This document shows positions 18,952-27,274 of a stretch of 64,000 nt of DNA, piece by piece. Source of the stretch: Streptomyces spinoverrucosus (lineage in GTDB: Bacteria > Actinomycetota > Actinomycetes > Streptomycetales > Streptomycetaceae). The stretch covers positions 1-64,000 of the forward strand of contig NZ_BJND01000019.1 of NCBI RefSeq assembly GCF_006539505.1, read 5' to 3'. Positions within the stretch are counted from its first letter, which is position 1, and each line of letters starts with the position of its first letter. The translations under genes were made by a program, and so were the position numbers. The notes beneath the pieces are model-generated. The model ran no database searches. It worked only from the letters and a program-made list of their open reading frames with translations, and was not told the DNA's origin.

Positions 18952-19326
18952 ACGCTCGGCCTTCTTCTGCTTCAGCCGGGCCGCTTCCTTGCGCACCTCG
19001 GCCTGCGTCGCTCGCTCCTTCTCCAGCCACTCGGGACGCTCCTGCTTCAGCGTCTCGATCTGCTCGGTGGTGAGCGGCTCGGTCACCCCGCCGCGCGCGA
19101 GACCCGCGATGGAGACGCCCAGCTTCGCCGCGACCACCGGGCGCGGGTGCGGACCGTTGCGTCGCAGGTCCCGCAGCCACTCGGGCGGGTTGGTCTGGAG
19201 CTCGTTCAGCTCGGCGCGCGAGACGACGCCCTCCTGGAACTCGGCGGGGGTGGCGGGCAGGTACACACCCAGCTTCTTCGCCGCGGTCGCGGGCTTCATC
19301 GTCTGGGTGGTCTGGTGCGACTTCAT
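18946..19326 (-). CDS. DUF5997 family protein
   Basis: 126 aa. Residues 10-35 carry the family hallmark MKPATAAKKLGVYL and TPAEFQEG, and the middle has RPVVAAKLGVSIAGLARG. The charged helical C-terminus ends KKAERS. In Streptomyces this small protein is usually divergent from a LysR-substrate-domain gene, as here. Function is unknown. The internal segment VAAKLGVSIAGLAR looks HTH-like, so a small DNA-binding partner for the HTH-less neighbour is conceivable (inference). Confidence 0.85.
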   Translation of the reverse strand: MKSHQTTQTMKPATAAKKLGVYLPATPAEFQEGVVSRAELNELQTNPPEWLRDLRRNGPHPRPVVAAKLGVSIAGLARGGVTEPLTTEQIETLKQERPEWLEKERATQAEVRKEAARLKQKKAERS

Positions 19327-19351
19327 GCACTCCAGACTATCCGCCGGATAC

Positions 19352-19393
19352 GAGACATCCGAACGCGAGACATCCGACCACAGCCGGTAACCT
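19352..19393. promoter_or_regulatory. Direct repeats and leaderless promoter before the LysR-domain gene
   Basis: GAGACATCCGA occurs twice, at 19352-19362 and 19367-19377, 15 bp apart, between divergent genes. A TAACCT at 19388-19393 stands six bases before the GTG, the spacing of a leaderless transcript. The Ser/Thr kinase gene at 11659 has the same TAACCT-N6-GTG geometry. Confidence 0.55.
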
Positions 19394-19399
19394 GGCGGG

Positions 19400-20149
19400 G
19401 TGACAGGCTCGGAAGCACCCCCCACGTTCCGGCTCGCGTACGTCCCTGGGGCGACACCCGGCAAGTGGGTGCGGATCTGGAACGAGCGCCTGCCCGACGT
19501 CCCCCTCACCCTCATCTCCGTGACCGCCGCCGAGGCATCCGATGTGTTGCGCGACGGCGGCGCGGACGCGGGGATCGTACGGCTGCCCGTGGACCGTACG
19601 GTCTTCAGTGCGATCCCCCTCTACACCGAGACGACGGTCGTCGTGGTCCCCAAGGACCACCTGATCACGGCGGCGGACGAGGTGACGGTCGGGGACCTCG
19701 CCGACGAGGTCGTCCTCCACCCCCTCGACGACGTCATCGGCTGGGAGCAGCTGCCCGGGGAGCCCGCCTTCGAACGCCCCGCCACCACCGCCGACGCCGT
19801 CGAACTCGTCGCCGCGGGCATCGGCGTCCTCGCCGTCCCTCAGTCCCTGGCCAGGCTCCACCACCGCAGGGACGTCACCTACCGGCCGCTCGTCGACGCA
19901 CCCCAGTCGAGCGTGGCCCTGTCCTGGCCCGAGGACGCGCACACCGACCTGGTCGAGGACTTCATCGGCATCGTGCGCGGCCGGACGGTCAACAGCACCC
20001 GCGGCCGCACCCAGGCGCAGGCCACCCAGCCGAAGGAGAAGCGCCGAGCCGAGCCGACGGCGCGCCGGAAGCCGGCGGCGAGGCAGAGCCCACGGTCCGG
20101 CACCGCCAAGGGCGGCGGCCGCCGCGGCAAGCCCCGCCGCCGTTCCTAG
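19400..20149 (+). CDS. LysR substrate-binding-domain protein lacking an HTH
   Basis: 249 aa. The first 195 residues form a LysR-type effector domain (FRLAYVPGATPGKWVRIWNE start; VVVPKDHLI; VAAGIGVLAVPQSLARL), with no N-terminal winged helix. A very basic tail of about 50 residues follows (RRAEPTARRKPAARQSP, ending GKPRRRS) and could bind nucleic acid. The start is supported by TAACCT six bases upstream. It is divergent from the DUF5997 gene. It may sense a ligand and act through a partner; this is inferred. Confidence 0.82.
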   Translation: MTGSEAPPTFRLAYVPGATPGKWVRIWNERLPDVPLTLISVTAAEASDVLRDGGADAGIVRLPVDRTVFSAIPLYTETTVVVVPKDHLITAADEVTVGDLADEVVLHPLDDVIGWEQLPGEPAFERPATTADAVELVAAGIGVLAVPQSLARLHHRRDVTYRPLVDAPQSSVALSWPEDAHTDLVEDFIGIVRGRTVNSTRGRTQAQATQPKEKRRAEPTARRKPAARQSPRSGTAKGGGRRGKPRRRS

Positions 20150-20205
20150 GCCCTGCCGTCACATTCCCGCCTGCCCGACGACGCGACAGGGCCAAGTCGC
20201 GCGCC

Positions 20206-20612
20206 TCAGCGGACGTACGACGCCTGCTCCGCCGTACGCACCACCGCGTCACCGTCGGCCCGCGCGAGCAGCCCCGCCGTCACGCACGCGTCCACCGTCG
20301 ACCGTACCCGCGTGACCAGCGCACCCTTGCCGCCGAACGGCGCCCCGGCCCCCACCTCGTCGAGCAGGGTGGTGGCAGCAGGTCGCCGGAGAGGGCGGCG
20401 TTGCGGTACAGCCCGAACTCCAGGTAACTGGTCGCCGAGTTGCGGCCGACCAGGTTGACGGGGCCGTAGAAGAGGGTCTGCAGGGACGGGTCGTCGAGCG
20501 CCTGCTCGACCCAGAGCCGGAAGGGCATCGCGATCCGCACCACATCGCCGTCCCGCCAGGTCCGGGACACGGTGAAGTAACTGCCGGGCTGCGCGGTCCC
20601 GCCGACCGGAGC
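20206..20612 (-). pseudogene. GH127-like beta-L-arabinofuranosidase, 3' remnant
   Basis: The minus strand encodes GTAQPGSYFTVSRTWRDGD, then PSLQTLFYGPVNLVGRN and YRNAALSGDLLP. This matches the C-terminal part of glycoside hydrolase 127 (DUF1680) proteins. A frameshift near 20370 moves the reading to PFGGKGALVTRVRSTVDAC, ending at a TGA at 20206-20208. The catalytic N-terminal two-thirds is missing; the fragment abuts the HAD gene. Confidence 0.75.
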
Positions 20613-20621
20613 GAAAGTGGG

Positions 20622-21317
20622 TCAGGGGGTGCGAGTCGTGCGCGTGAGCCAGTCGTACGCCGCTCGTGCCGTGAACTCCGCCTGCCCGCCTCGCACCAGC
20701 AGGCCGGCGGTCGCGAACTCGGGGCCGTCCGCCTGGTCCGGGACATAGGGGAGGGCGATGCAGCGCATCCCGGCCGCATGGGCGGCGGCCGCGCCCGGAG
20801 CCGCGTCCTCGACGACCACGCAGTCGGCGGGCCGCGCGCCGAGGCGGCGGGCGGCCTCCAGGAAGACGTCGGGAGCGGGCTTGCCGTGGGCGACCTCGTC
20901 GGCCGAGACCAGGGTGCGCAGGTGGGCGTCCAGACCCGTACCGGCCAGGACCGCCGCGATCGCCTCCGGCGAGGAACCCGACGCCACGGCCATCGGCACA
21001 CCCTCGGTGGCCAGCAGTTCCACGAGCTTCCGCATCTCCGGGTACGCGCGCGTGTGAGCGCGGGCGAGCTCCAGATAGCGGCGGTTCTTGGCGGCGAGAA
21101 GCTCGGCCATCGGGGCGCGCAGGTCGTAGCGCCGCCGCCAGTCGAGGATCGTGTCCAGCGTGCTGATGCCGATGTACCGCTCGTGCTCGGCCCAGGTGTA
21201 CTCCGGCACGCCGTGCTCGGCGAGGGTCAGTCGGCCCGCTTCGTAGTAGTTCGGCTCGCTGTCCACGAGCGTTCCGTCGAGATCGAAGATGACCGAAAGG
21301 GTGCCGAGATTGCTCAT
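20622..21317 (-). CDS. HAD-family hydrolase, beta-phosphoglucomutase-like
   Basis: 231 aa. Motif I is IFDLDGTLVDSE at residues 10-21 (nucleophile Asp). Motif II is MAVASGSS, the lysine is in HGKPAPDVFLEAARRLG, and motif III/IV is CVVVEDAAPGAAAAHAAGM. The cap is the C1 helical type. It is a cytoplasmic phosphatase or phosphomutase of small sugar phosphates; the substrate is open. It starts 12 bp after the Lrp-family gene and is probably cotranscribed with it. Confidence 0.9.
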   Translation of the reverse strand: MSNLGTLSVIFDLDGTLVDSEPNYYEAGRLTLAEHGVPEYTWAEHERYIGISTLDTILDWRRRYDLRAPMAELLAAKNRRYLELARAHTRAYPEMRKLVELLATEGVPMAVASGSSPEAIAAVLAGTGLDAHLRTLVSADEVAHGKPAPDVFLEAARRLGARPADCVVVEDAAPGAAAAHAAGMRCIALPYVPDQADGPEFATAGLLVRGGQAEFTARAAYDWLTRTTRTP

Positions 21318-21329
21318 CGCGTCATGATG

Positions 21330-21812
21330 TCAAGATCTGCTGCGCGCCGTCCGCCCGATCGACTCCACCAGCGGCAGCAGCCGGTGCGGGACGCGTTCGC
21401 GCAGTGCCACCTCGGTGCGGGTGCGCACGACTCCGGGCAGGCTGATCAGCTTCTGGATCACATCTTCGAGGTGCTCGTTGTCGCGCGCCACGACGCGGGT
21501 GAGCAGATCGCCGCCGCCCGTGATCGAGAACGCCTCGACGATCTCCGGTACGGCGGCCAGGGCGTCGCCCACCTCGTCCAGGTGACCCTGCGTGACCTCG
21601 ATGTGCACGAACGCCAGCACCGGGTGGCCGAGGGCGGCGGCGGAGAGCGTCGGACCGGTGCCGGTGATCACGCCGTCGCGCTCCAGCCGGTCCAGACGGG
21701 CCTGGAGCGTGCCGCGGGCGACGCCGAGGATGCGGGCGTACTCGCGCACGCTGGTTCTCGGCTGCTCCAGCAGCAGGCGCAGGATGCGGGTGTCCAGCTC
21801 GTCCACGGCCAT
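21330..21812 (-). CDS. Lrp/AsnC-family transcriptional regulator
   Basis: 160 aa. N-terminal HTH (LDTRILRLLLEQPRTSVREY, then LGVARGTLQARLDRLERDGVI) is followed by an Lrp-type alpha-beta RAM domain (AFVHIEVTQGHLDEV; GGGDLLTRVVARDNEHLEDV). Such regulators sense amino acids. First gene of a short operon with the HAD hydrolase; divergent from the FUSC gene. Confidence 0.92.
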   Translation of the reverse strand: MAVDELDTRILRLLLEQPRTSVREYARILGVARGTLQARLDRLERDGVITGTGPTLSAAALGHPVLAFVHIEVTQGHLDEVGDALAAVPEIVEAFSITGGGDLLTRVVARDNEHLEDVIQKLISLPGVVRTRTEVALRERVPHRLLPLVESIGRTARSRS

Positions 21813-22008
21813 GGCGCCCGGCCTCCTCCGTCGGTGATCAGCGTCGACTGTACCAATGGCTCAACCAAGCGCTCATGGGGTGGACCGTCCGACGTGGCCC
21901 GTTGGCTCGGAGGCGGGTCGAAGGTGGCTGTCGACGGTGTGCCAATGGCCCAGCGAGCCGGGCGGCACTTGAGCCAGTGGCGGAACTGATGGTGTCATGG
22001 AGGCGTCG

Positions 22009-23601
22009 ATGGCGCTGCGGATCCCGCGGCGCCTTTTTCATGCCGGTCGTAACAGTCGTAGCAGTCGTAGCAGTCGTAGCAGTCTTGGCAAGGGGCGGGA
22101 AGCAGTGCTGAAGAGGGTGTTCGTGGCGCCGGACCCGGGGCGGGCGCGGCTGCGTTTCGCCGCGCGGGCCGTGCTCGGCGTGAGTCTCGCGGTTGTCGTC
22201 TGCGGTCTCGCGGGCCACTCCCTCGTCGGCGCCGTCACCGGGGGACTGGCCGCGCTGCTCGCCCTGTTCACGGTCACGGACGCCACCGTGCGGGGGCAGG
22301 CGGTCACGACCGCGCTGCTGCCCGTCGTCGGGCTGCCGGTGCTGGCCGCCGCGGCGGTGCTGCACGACCACCCCGGCGCCCGTGACCTCACCTTCCTGGT
22401 GGTGGTCGGTGCGGGCGTCTACGCCCGCCGCTGGGGGCCGCGCGGGCACAGCCTCGGCGTGTTCGCGTTCATGACCTTCTTCATCGCGCAGTTCCTGCAG
22501 GCCACGCCCGGACAGCTGCCCGAGCTGTCGGCCGCCGTCCTGCTGTCCGTGCTGTGCGCGGCCGCGGTGCGCTTCGGGCTGTGGTGCTACGAGCGCCGTA
22601 CGCCCCCGGCCCCGGCGGTCGCCCCGCCGGACGGGATCGGGCTCGCCCGGATCACCACCCGGCAGGCGATCCAGGCGACCGCCGGCGCCGGCTTCGCGCT
22701 CGTGGTGGGCCAGTTGGTGTCCGCGGAACGCTGGTACTGGGCCGTCGGCGCCACCTGGTGGATCTTCGTCAACACCAGCTCGCGCGGCGAGACCCTCGTC
22801 CGCGGCTTCCGCCGGCTGCTCGGCACGGTGCTCGGCATCGGCCTCGGTCTGCTTGTCGCAGTCCCGCTGAACGGCGCCGTCGTCCCGTCGGCCGTGCTCG
22901 TCGCCGCGTGTGTGTTCGGCATCTTCTACACGGCCGCCGTGTCGTACACCTGGATGATGCTTTGCGTCACCCTGCTCGCGGAGCTGCTCTACGGTCTGCT
23001 GGACCTGCTCCAGCCCGCCCTGCTCGCCCTGCGCCTGGCCGAGACCGGCATCGGGGCGCTGGGTGCCGTGCTTGCCGTGCTGTTCGTGCTGCCGGTCACC
23101 ACCCACACAGTCAACAACGCCTGGATCCGGCACGCCCTGCGCTGTGTCCACGCCTGCACCGCGGAGGCCGCAGCACGCCTCGCCGGCGACGGCGGCGCCG
23201 ACCCCTCCCCGCGCGTGGCCGAACTGGAGCAGCTCCTCGGCCGGGTACGGCTCGCGCTCGCCCCGCTCGTCCACCCGCTGAACCCGATGCGGGGCCGCAA
23301 GCGGCGCGCCCGGCAGGTGATCGCCCTGCTCGACGACTGCGCTCGCGAGATCCGCGGCCTGGTCGCCGTCGCCGCCGACCCGGAGGCCTCCCACGACGTC
23401 CGCCTGACCGCCGCCTGCTGGCGCGTACAGGCCGCGGTGGAGGCGCTCACGGACGGTACGACACAGCGGCCCGCCGCCCTCGCACCCGAGCCACCCACGA
23501 CCGAACCGGCCCTCGCCCACCTGCACGGCCTGGAGCGCGCCCTCACGGAACTCGCCAAGCCCCTGCGCACACCGCCCGGCTCGCCGCTGGTCGGGGCCTG
23601 A
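22009..23601 (+). CDS. FUSC-family membrane protein (aromatic acid exporter-like)
   Basis: About 530 aa from ATG 22009, which has ATGGAGG six bases upstream. GTG 22105 is an alternative that would skip a repeat-encoded Ser/Arg stretch. There are two blocks of about five membrane helices (residues about 45-170 and 220-360), each followed by a soluble helical region, as in FUSC/YccS/AaeB proteins. The second block contains the family segment SAERWYWAVGATWWIFVNTS. It is probably an efflux or envelope protein of the inner membrane; the substrate is unknown. Confidence 0.85.
   Translation: MALRIPRRLFHAGRNSRSSRSSRSSLGKGREAVLKRVFVAPDPGRARLRFAARAVLGVSLAVVVCGLAGHSLVGAVTGGLAALLALFTVTDATVRGQAVTTALLPVVGLPVLAAAAVLHDHPGARDLTFLVVVGAGVYARRWGPRGHSLGVFAFMTFFIAQFLQATPGQLPELSAAVLLSVLCAAAVRFGLWCYERRTPPAPAVAPPDGIGLARITTRQAIQATAGAGFALVVGQLVSAERWYWAVGATWWIFVNTSSRGETLVRGFRRLLGTVLGIGLGLLVAVPLNGAVVPSAVLVAACVFGIFYTAAVSYTWMMLCVTLLAELLYGLLDLLQPALLALRLAETGIGALGAVLAVLFVLPVTTHTVNNAWIRHALRCVHACTAEAAARLAGDGGADPSPRVAELEQLLGRVRLALAPLVHPLNPMRGRKRRARQVIALLDDCAREIRGLVAVAADPEASHDVRLTAACWRVQAAVEALTDGTTQRPAALAPEPPTTEPALAHLHGLERALTELAKPLRTPPGSPLVGA
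22045..22089. repeat. 9-bp tandem repeat inside the FUSC 5' coding region
   Basis: Five 9-bp units, three of them identical AGTCGTAGC, encode a Ser-Arg-Ser-rich stretch in the cytoplasmic N-terminus. The unit length keeps the frame, so copy-number changes would alter only the length of the tail. Confidence 0.85.
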
Positions 23602-24032
23602 GATCCACGCCGACCGGATCTGACGCCTTCCCTCACCTTGGTCCAAACCGCGGCGTGATCAACTGCTGGTGCCGGCTGCGGCATCCGTCACCGAGACGCC
23701 GGTCTTGCCCGGCAGTCCGGCGCAGGACACCTACCCGTCGGGCATCGAAGCCTCGTCGACGGCCGCTTCGTGTGGACCGCGACGCGCCGGGAGGACGTGC
23801 AGTCGGTCTTCCCGTCGAGGGGGCGGGCTGCGGCTGACCAGGCCGGTGTCCTGCGGAGGTCACTGGCCGCGGCGATCGGGGAGTCGAGCGGGTTCCTGTA
23901 CGTGCGGACGAGCGCTCCGGTGACGCGACGTGGTCTGCGGTCGACTGGGAAAGCGGGCTGCCGCGGCGGGTCTGCTCAGTCGGTGTGGTCGCGGTGGCCA
24001 GCGTGGTGTTCGGCTGAGCTTCGCCACCAAGG
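23602..24032. other. Intergenic region with unassigned open reading
   Basis: About 430 bp. Around 23740-23930 the + strand can be read as DGRFVWTATRREDVQSVFPS and then VLRRSLAAAIGESSGFLYVR. This looks like protein but has no start with RBS and no family I recognise. It may be a decayed gene. The rest shows nothing definite. Confidence 0.3.
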
Positions 24033-24069
24033 CCGAGGGCCCGCTCCGGTGTGTGGAGTGGGCCCTCGG
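24033..24069 (-). terminator. Strong hairpin terminator after the CbiX-like gene
   Basis: CCGAGGGCCCGCTCC at 24033-24047 pairs with GGAGTGGGCCCTCGG at 24055-24069. The 15-bp stem has one G-T wobble and a seven-base loop, and begins 25 bp past the stop at 24095. There is no T-run, as is common in Streptomyces. Confidence 0.75.
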
Positions 24070-24094
24070 TCGTATGACTGGTCGTGCGGCGGGC

Positions 24095-25018
24095 TCAGCG
24101 CACCGGCGTACCCTGCGGCTGCTGCGGGGCGATGCCCAGCGCCGTCGTGTACTTGGCCAGCGCGAGCTTGCCGATCGCCGGGTAGGGGCCGAGCGCCTCG
24201 GCGGCGGGGCAGCCCGCCTCCTTCGCGGCCTCCTCGATCAGGCCCGGGTCGATCTCGGGGCCGATCAGATACGGGGCGAGCGCCAGCTGCTGCGAGCCAG
24301 AGGAGCGCAGCTGCTCGGCGACGGAGGCGATCGAGCCCTCCTGGTCGAGGGCCGCCGCCATCACCGGCACGGCGAGCCGCGCGGCGAGCAGCATGCCGGT
24401 GATCCCGGCCGCCTGCACGGCCTCCTCACCGCCCACGGAGGCCAGGATGATGCCGTCCGCGGCCGTGGCCACGGTGAACAGCCGGGCGCGGTCGGCGCGG
24501 GCCAGCCCCGCCTCCGACAGCCGCACGTGCAGGGCCTCGGCGAGCAGCGGGTGCGGGCCGAGCACGTCCGTCAGCTCGGCAGCCACCCGGCTGTCCATCA
24601 CGGCCTGGCGGACCTGGCGCAGCAGCGCGCTGTCCGGACCGGCCAGCAGCGGCACCACGACGGCGACGGGGCCGTCGGGCTCCTTGACGTCCATCCCGGC
24701 GGCCAGCGCCTGCTCGTAGCGGGCGGTGCGCTCGTCGGCGGCGTGCGCGAGCACGGCCTGGAGCGTGAGGAACTCCGAGCCGTCCCCGTCGACGTAGCCG
24801 ATCCGGGCGTCGAGGCCGGGGAGCTCGGAGCGGGCGATGCTCACGACCTCCTCGGCGAGACTGCGCGTGGCGGCGCTGGGCGTGCCCGGAACCGCGAGGA
24901 CGAGCGCGGGCGCGCCCTCGGGAGCCGCCAGCGGCTCGGGTCGGCGGTGCCGCCCGGGCTGGCGGGGGCGCGGCATTCGTACTGGCAGGCCGGACGCGGG
25001 CCCAGTGGGGGAGCTCAT
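24095..25018 (-). CDS. Sirohydrochlorin-chelatase-like (CbiX-family) protein, altered active site
   Basis: 307 aa with the two-lobed CbiX/SirB layout (PALVLAVPGTPSAATRSLAEE; VAVVVPLLAGPDSALLRQVR; VTDVLGPHPLLAEAL-type segment). In active chelatases the first lobe begins HGSR-P and a second histidine lies in the LxxGxH segment. Here these positions read VPGTPS and LLAGPDS, so both catalytic histidines are missing. The GPHP motif is kept. It may be a non-catalytic paralogue or use another ligand set. The basic proline-rich N-terminal 30 residues are extra. Confidence 0.78.
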   Translation of the reverse strand: MSSPTGPASGLPVRMPRPRQPGRHRRPEPLAAPEGAPALVLAVPGTPSAATRSLAEEVVSIARSELPGLDARIGYVDGDGSEFLTLQAVLAHAADERTARYEQALAAGMDVKEPDGPVAVVVPLLAGPDSALLRQVRQAVMDSRVAAELTDVLGPHPLLAEALHVRLSEAGLARADRARLFTVATAADGIILASVGGEEAVQAAGITGMLLAARLAVPVMAAALDQEGSIASVAEQLRSSGSQQLALAPYLIGPEIDPGLIEEAAKEAGCPAAEALGPYPAIGKLALAKYTTALGIAPQQPQGTPVR

Positions 25019-25218
25019 GGCGCCGCATGTTACTGGCTTACTGGGCTCCCCTGTTCGGGGAGGGTGCAGGTGAGCGGTATCCGTCCGGTTTTGTCTGATG
25101 AGTTACGTACGGATCGGAAGTGATCAGCAGGTTTCCGTGCGGTGAGCGGCGGCTTGTCCGGAACGAACAGGGAGCGAACACACCGCGATTACGGAGCGAA
25201 TGGGGACAAGTCGGAGAA

Positions 25219-26226
25219 TCAGTCGCCCTGTCCGGTCACCACGTACAGCATCTTCTCGTCACGCGGCAGAGTGAGCGCCCCGGCCGCCAACTCGGTCGCG
25301 ATCCGGACCGATCCGTGCAGCGGATCGCCCTCGGCCGGGACCCGTTGTGCGTGCGGCAGTCGTGCGGCCAGCTCCTCCGTCATGGGTACGAGGAGCGGGG
25401 CGCCCATCTTGAACAGGCCACCGGTGAGGGCCACTTGAGGCTCACCTTCCGTCGGGCAGACCGCGGCCGCGGAGTCGGCCATGTGCCGGGCCGCCGCGCG
25501 CAGGACGGCCACGGCGACCGGGTCGCCCTCGTCGGCGCAGGCCGCCACCCGGGGTGCGAAGGAGGCGAGGACGGCGGGGCGGTCCGGGCGTGGGTACAGC
25601 TTGCCGGGCAGCCCCTGCATCGGGCCGAACAACTCCTCGGCGCACTCCAGCAGTCGGGCCGAGCCGCCCTCCCGCCCGTCGTGCGCGCGCAACGCGGCCT
25701 CCAGCCCGGCCCGCCCGATCCAGGCGCCGCCCCCGCAGTCGCCCAGCAGATGCCCCCAGCCGTCCGCTCTCCGCCAGCGCGTGAGGTCGGTGCCGATGGC
25801 GATCAGTCCCGTACCGGCGGCGACCACGGCACCCGGCCGCGACCCCAGCGCGCCCGCATACGCGGTGACCGCGTCGGCGGCGAGAGCCACCGTCCGGATC
25901 CCGCACTCCCGGCGCAGTGCACCGGGAAGTTCGGCCCGCAGGGCGTCACCGAGCGTGCTGAACCCGGCGGCACCGACAGCAGCCGTGCCGAGCGCCCGGA
26001 TCCCGGCCTCGGCGGTCAAGGCCCGCACCAGGGGCACCAGTTGTTCCATCAGATGCCCGGCATTGATCCCCCGGGCACCCGTCCGCACCGGCACCCCGGA
26101 CTCGCGCACGGCCAGCGGCCCCCGCTCCACGTCCCCGACGGCGACCCGCAGCCCGGAACCACCCGAGTCAACGGCGAGGAAGCCGCCGACGTTCGCGGGC
26201 GAGGTGCCACGGCTTGCCCCCGTCAC
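25219..26226 (-). CDS. BadF/BadG-type ATPase, N-acetylglucosamine kinase-like
   Basis: 335 aa from GTG 26226. It belongs to the ASKHA superfamily: phosphate-1 loop [17 protein letters not shown] at the N-terminus, phosphate-2 region [31 protein letters not shown], and adenosine motif [12 protein letters not shown]. The family phosphorylates amino sugars such as GlcNAc. The start is fixed by a GTGA overlap with the stop of a truncated uracil-DNA glycosylase gene, a relic of an older coupled gene pair. Confidence 0.88.
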   Translation of the reverse strand: MTGASRGTSPANVGGFLAVDSGGSGLRVAVGDVERGPLAVRESGVPVRTGARGINAGHLMEQLVPLVRALTAEAGIRALGTAAVGAAGFSTLGDALRAELPGALRRECGIRTVALAADAVTAYAGALGSRPGAVVAAGTGLIAIGTDLTRWRRADGWGHLLGDCGGGAWIGRAGLEAALRAHDGREGGSARLLECAEELFGPMQGLPGKLYPRPDRPAVLASFAPRVAACADEGDPVAVAVLRAAARHMADSAAAVCPTEGEPQVALTGGLFKMGAPLLVPMTEELAARLPHAQRVPAEGDPLHGSVRIATELAAGALTLPRDEKMLYVVTGQGD

Positions 26227-26345
26227 GGCAGACGCCAGTCCACCGGCTGACCCCACTGGCGCATGAGCAGGTCGTTGGCACGGCTGAACGGGCGGCAGCC
26301 GAAGAAGCCGTGGTCGGCCGACGTGGGGGAGGGGTGCGCGGACCC
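26223..26345 (-). pseudogene. Uracil-DNA glycosylase, C-terminal fragment
   Basis: The last 40 residues of a UNG protein survive: [20 protein letters not shown], then [19 protein letters not shown] and TGA. The catalytic HPSP motif is intact but the rest of the gene is gone. The intact ung at 26597-27274 (opposite strand) ends almost identically. The fragment's stop overlaps the kinase start (GTGA), so this copy was once translationally coupled to the kinase. Confidence 0.88.
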
Positions 26346-26405
26346 CACCGCGTGTGCGGGAGATTTGAGATCTCGGTACCGGCGTCGAGAGGCTGGCGAG
26401 GCGTG

Positions 26406-26519
26406 ATGACCGTGGCGGAGTGGCTTGATCACTGGTTGCAACAGGCTCCTCTCCTTCCCGGTGAGCGGCTGCGCGATCTGCTGGCCCGGCTCGATGACCT
26501 CAATGAGGAGGAAGACTAG
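26406..26519 (+). CDS. Small acidic ORF of 37 aa
   Basis: It reads [20 protein letters not shown], then [17 protein letters not shown]. Low-complexity composition is absent and the helix is amphipathic, so it could be a real small protein. It lies between the broken and intact ung copies, ends 77 bp before ung, and could be the leader cistron of that transcript. No family recognised; it could equally be a remnant. Confidence 0.35.
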   Translation: MTVAEWLDHWLQQAPLLPGERLRDLLARLDDLNEEED

Positions 26520-26596
26520 CGCCGGCGGCGGGGTCCGTGCGTGGGGGCTTCTGTGTTTGTGCGGGACCGCGGTGAGTGCCAGTAGGGTGACGCGCT

Positions 26597-27274
26597 GTGG
26601 CACCACGACCTTTGTATGAACTTGTTGAAGCAGGCTGGGCGAAGGCCCTTGAACCTGCGGCTGAACGTATCGCGGCGATGGGGGACTTCCTGCGGGCCGA
26701 GATAGCGGCAGGCCGGACCTACCTTCCGTCCGGGGCGAATGTCCTGCGGGCCTTCCAGCAGCCCTTCGATGACGTCCGCGTCCTGATCGTCGGCCAGGAT
26801 CCCTACCCCACGCCGGGGATGGCCATCGGGTTGAGTTTCGCGGTGGCGCCCGAGGTGCGCTCGTTGCCGGGCAGTTTGGAGAACATCTTCCGGGAGATGC
26901 ACTCCGACTTGGGGCTGCCCCGGCCGTCCAACGGGGATCTGACGCCGTGGACGGAGCAGGGGGTGCTGTTGCTGAACAGGGCGCTGACGACAGCGCCCCG
27001 CAAGCCGGGGGCGCACCGGGGCAAGGGGTGGGAGGAGGTCACCGAGCAGGCGATCCGGGCGCTGGCGGCCCGCGGTACGCCGCTGGTGTCGATTCTGTGG
27101 GGCAGGGACGCGCGTAATCTGCGGCCGCTGCTCGGGGATCTTCCGGCGATCGAGTCCGCCCACCCGTCCCCGATGTCGGCGGACCGCGGGTTCTTCGGTT
27201 CGCGTCCGTTCAGCCGGGCGAACGACCTGCTGGTGCGGCAGGGCGCCCAGCCGGTCGACTGGCGGCTGCCGTAG
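26597..27274 (+). CDS. ung: Uracil-DNA glycosylase
   Basis: 225 aa, normal for family 1 UNG. Water-activating loop [18 protein letters not shown] with the catalytic Asp, then LLLNRALTT, and [18 protein letters not shown] as the minor-groove loop with catalytic His. It excises uracil from DNA to begin base-excision repair. GTG 26597 is used; no good RBS is visible. It is on the opposite strand to the ung remnant 250 bp away. Confidence 0.95.
   Translation: MAPRPLYELVEAGWAKALEPAAERIAAMGDFLRAEIAAGRTYLPSGANVLRAFQQPFDDVRVLIVGQDPYPTPGMAIGLSFAVAPEVRSLPGSLENIFREMHSDLGLPRPSNGDLTPWTEQGVLLLNRALTTAPRKPGAHRGKGWEEVTEQAIRALAARGTPLVSILWGRDARNLRPLLGDLPAIESAHPSPMSADRGFFGSRPFSRANDLLVRQGAQPVDWRLP

Noticed and set aside
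26406..26596. Small ORF as an IS remnant between the ung copies
   Set aside because: No inverted repeats, target duplication or transposase motif is visible; left as an unknown small ORF.
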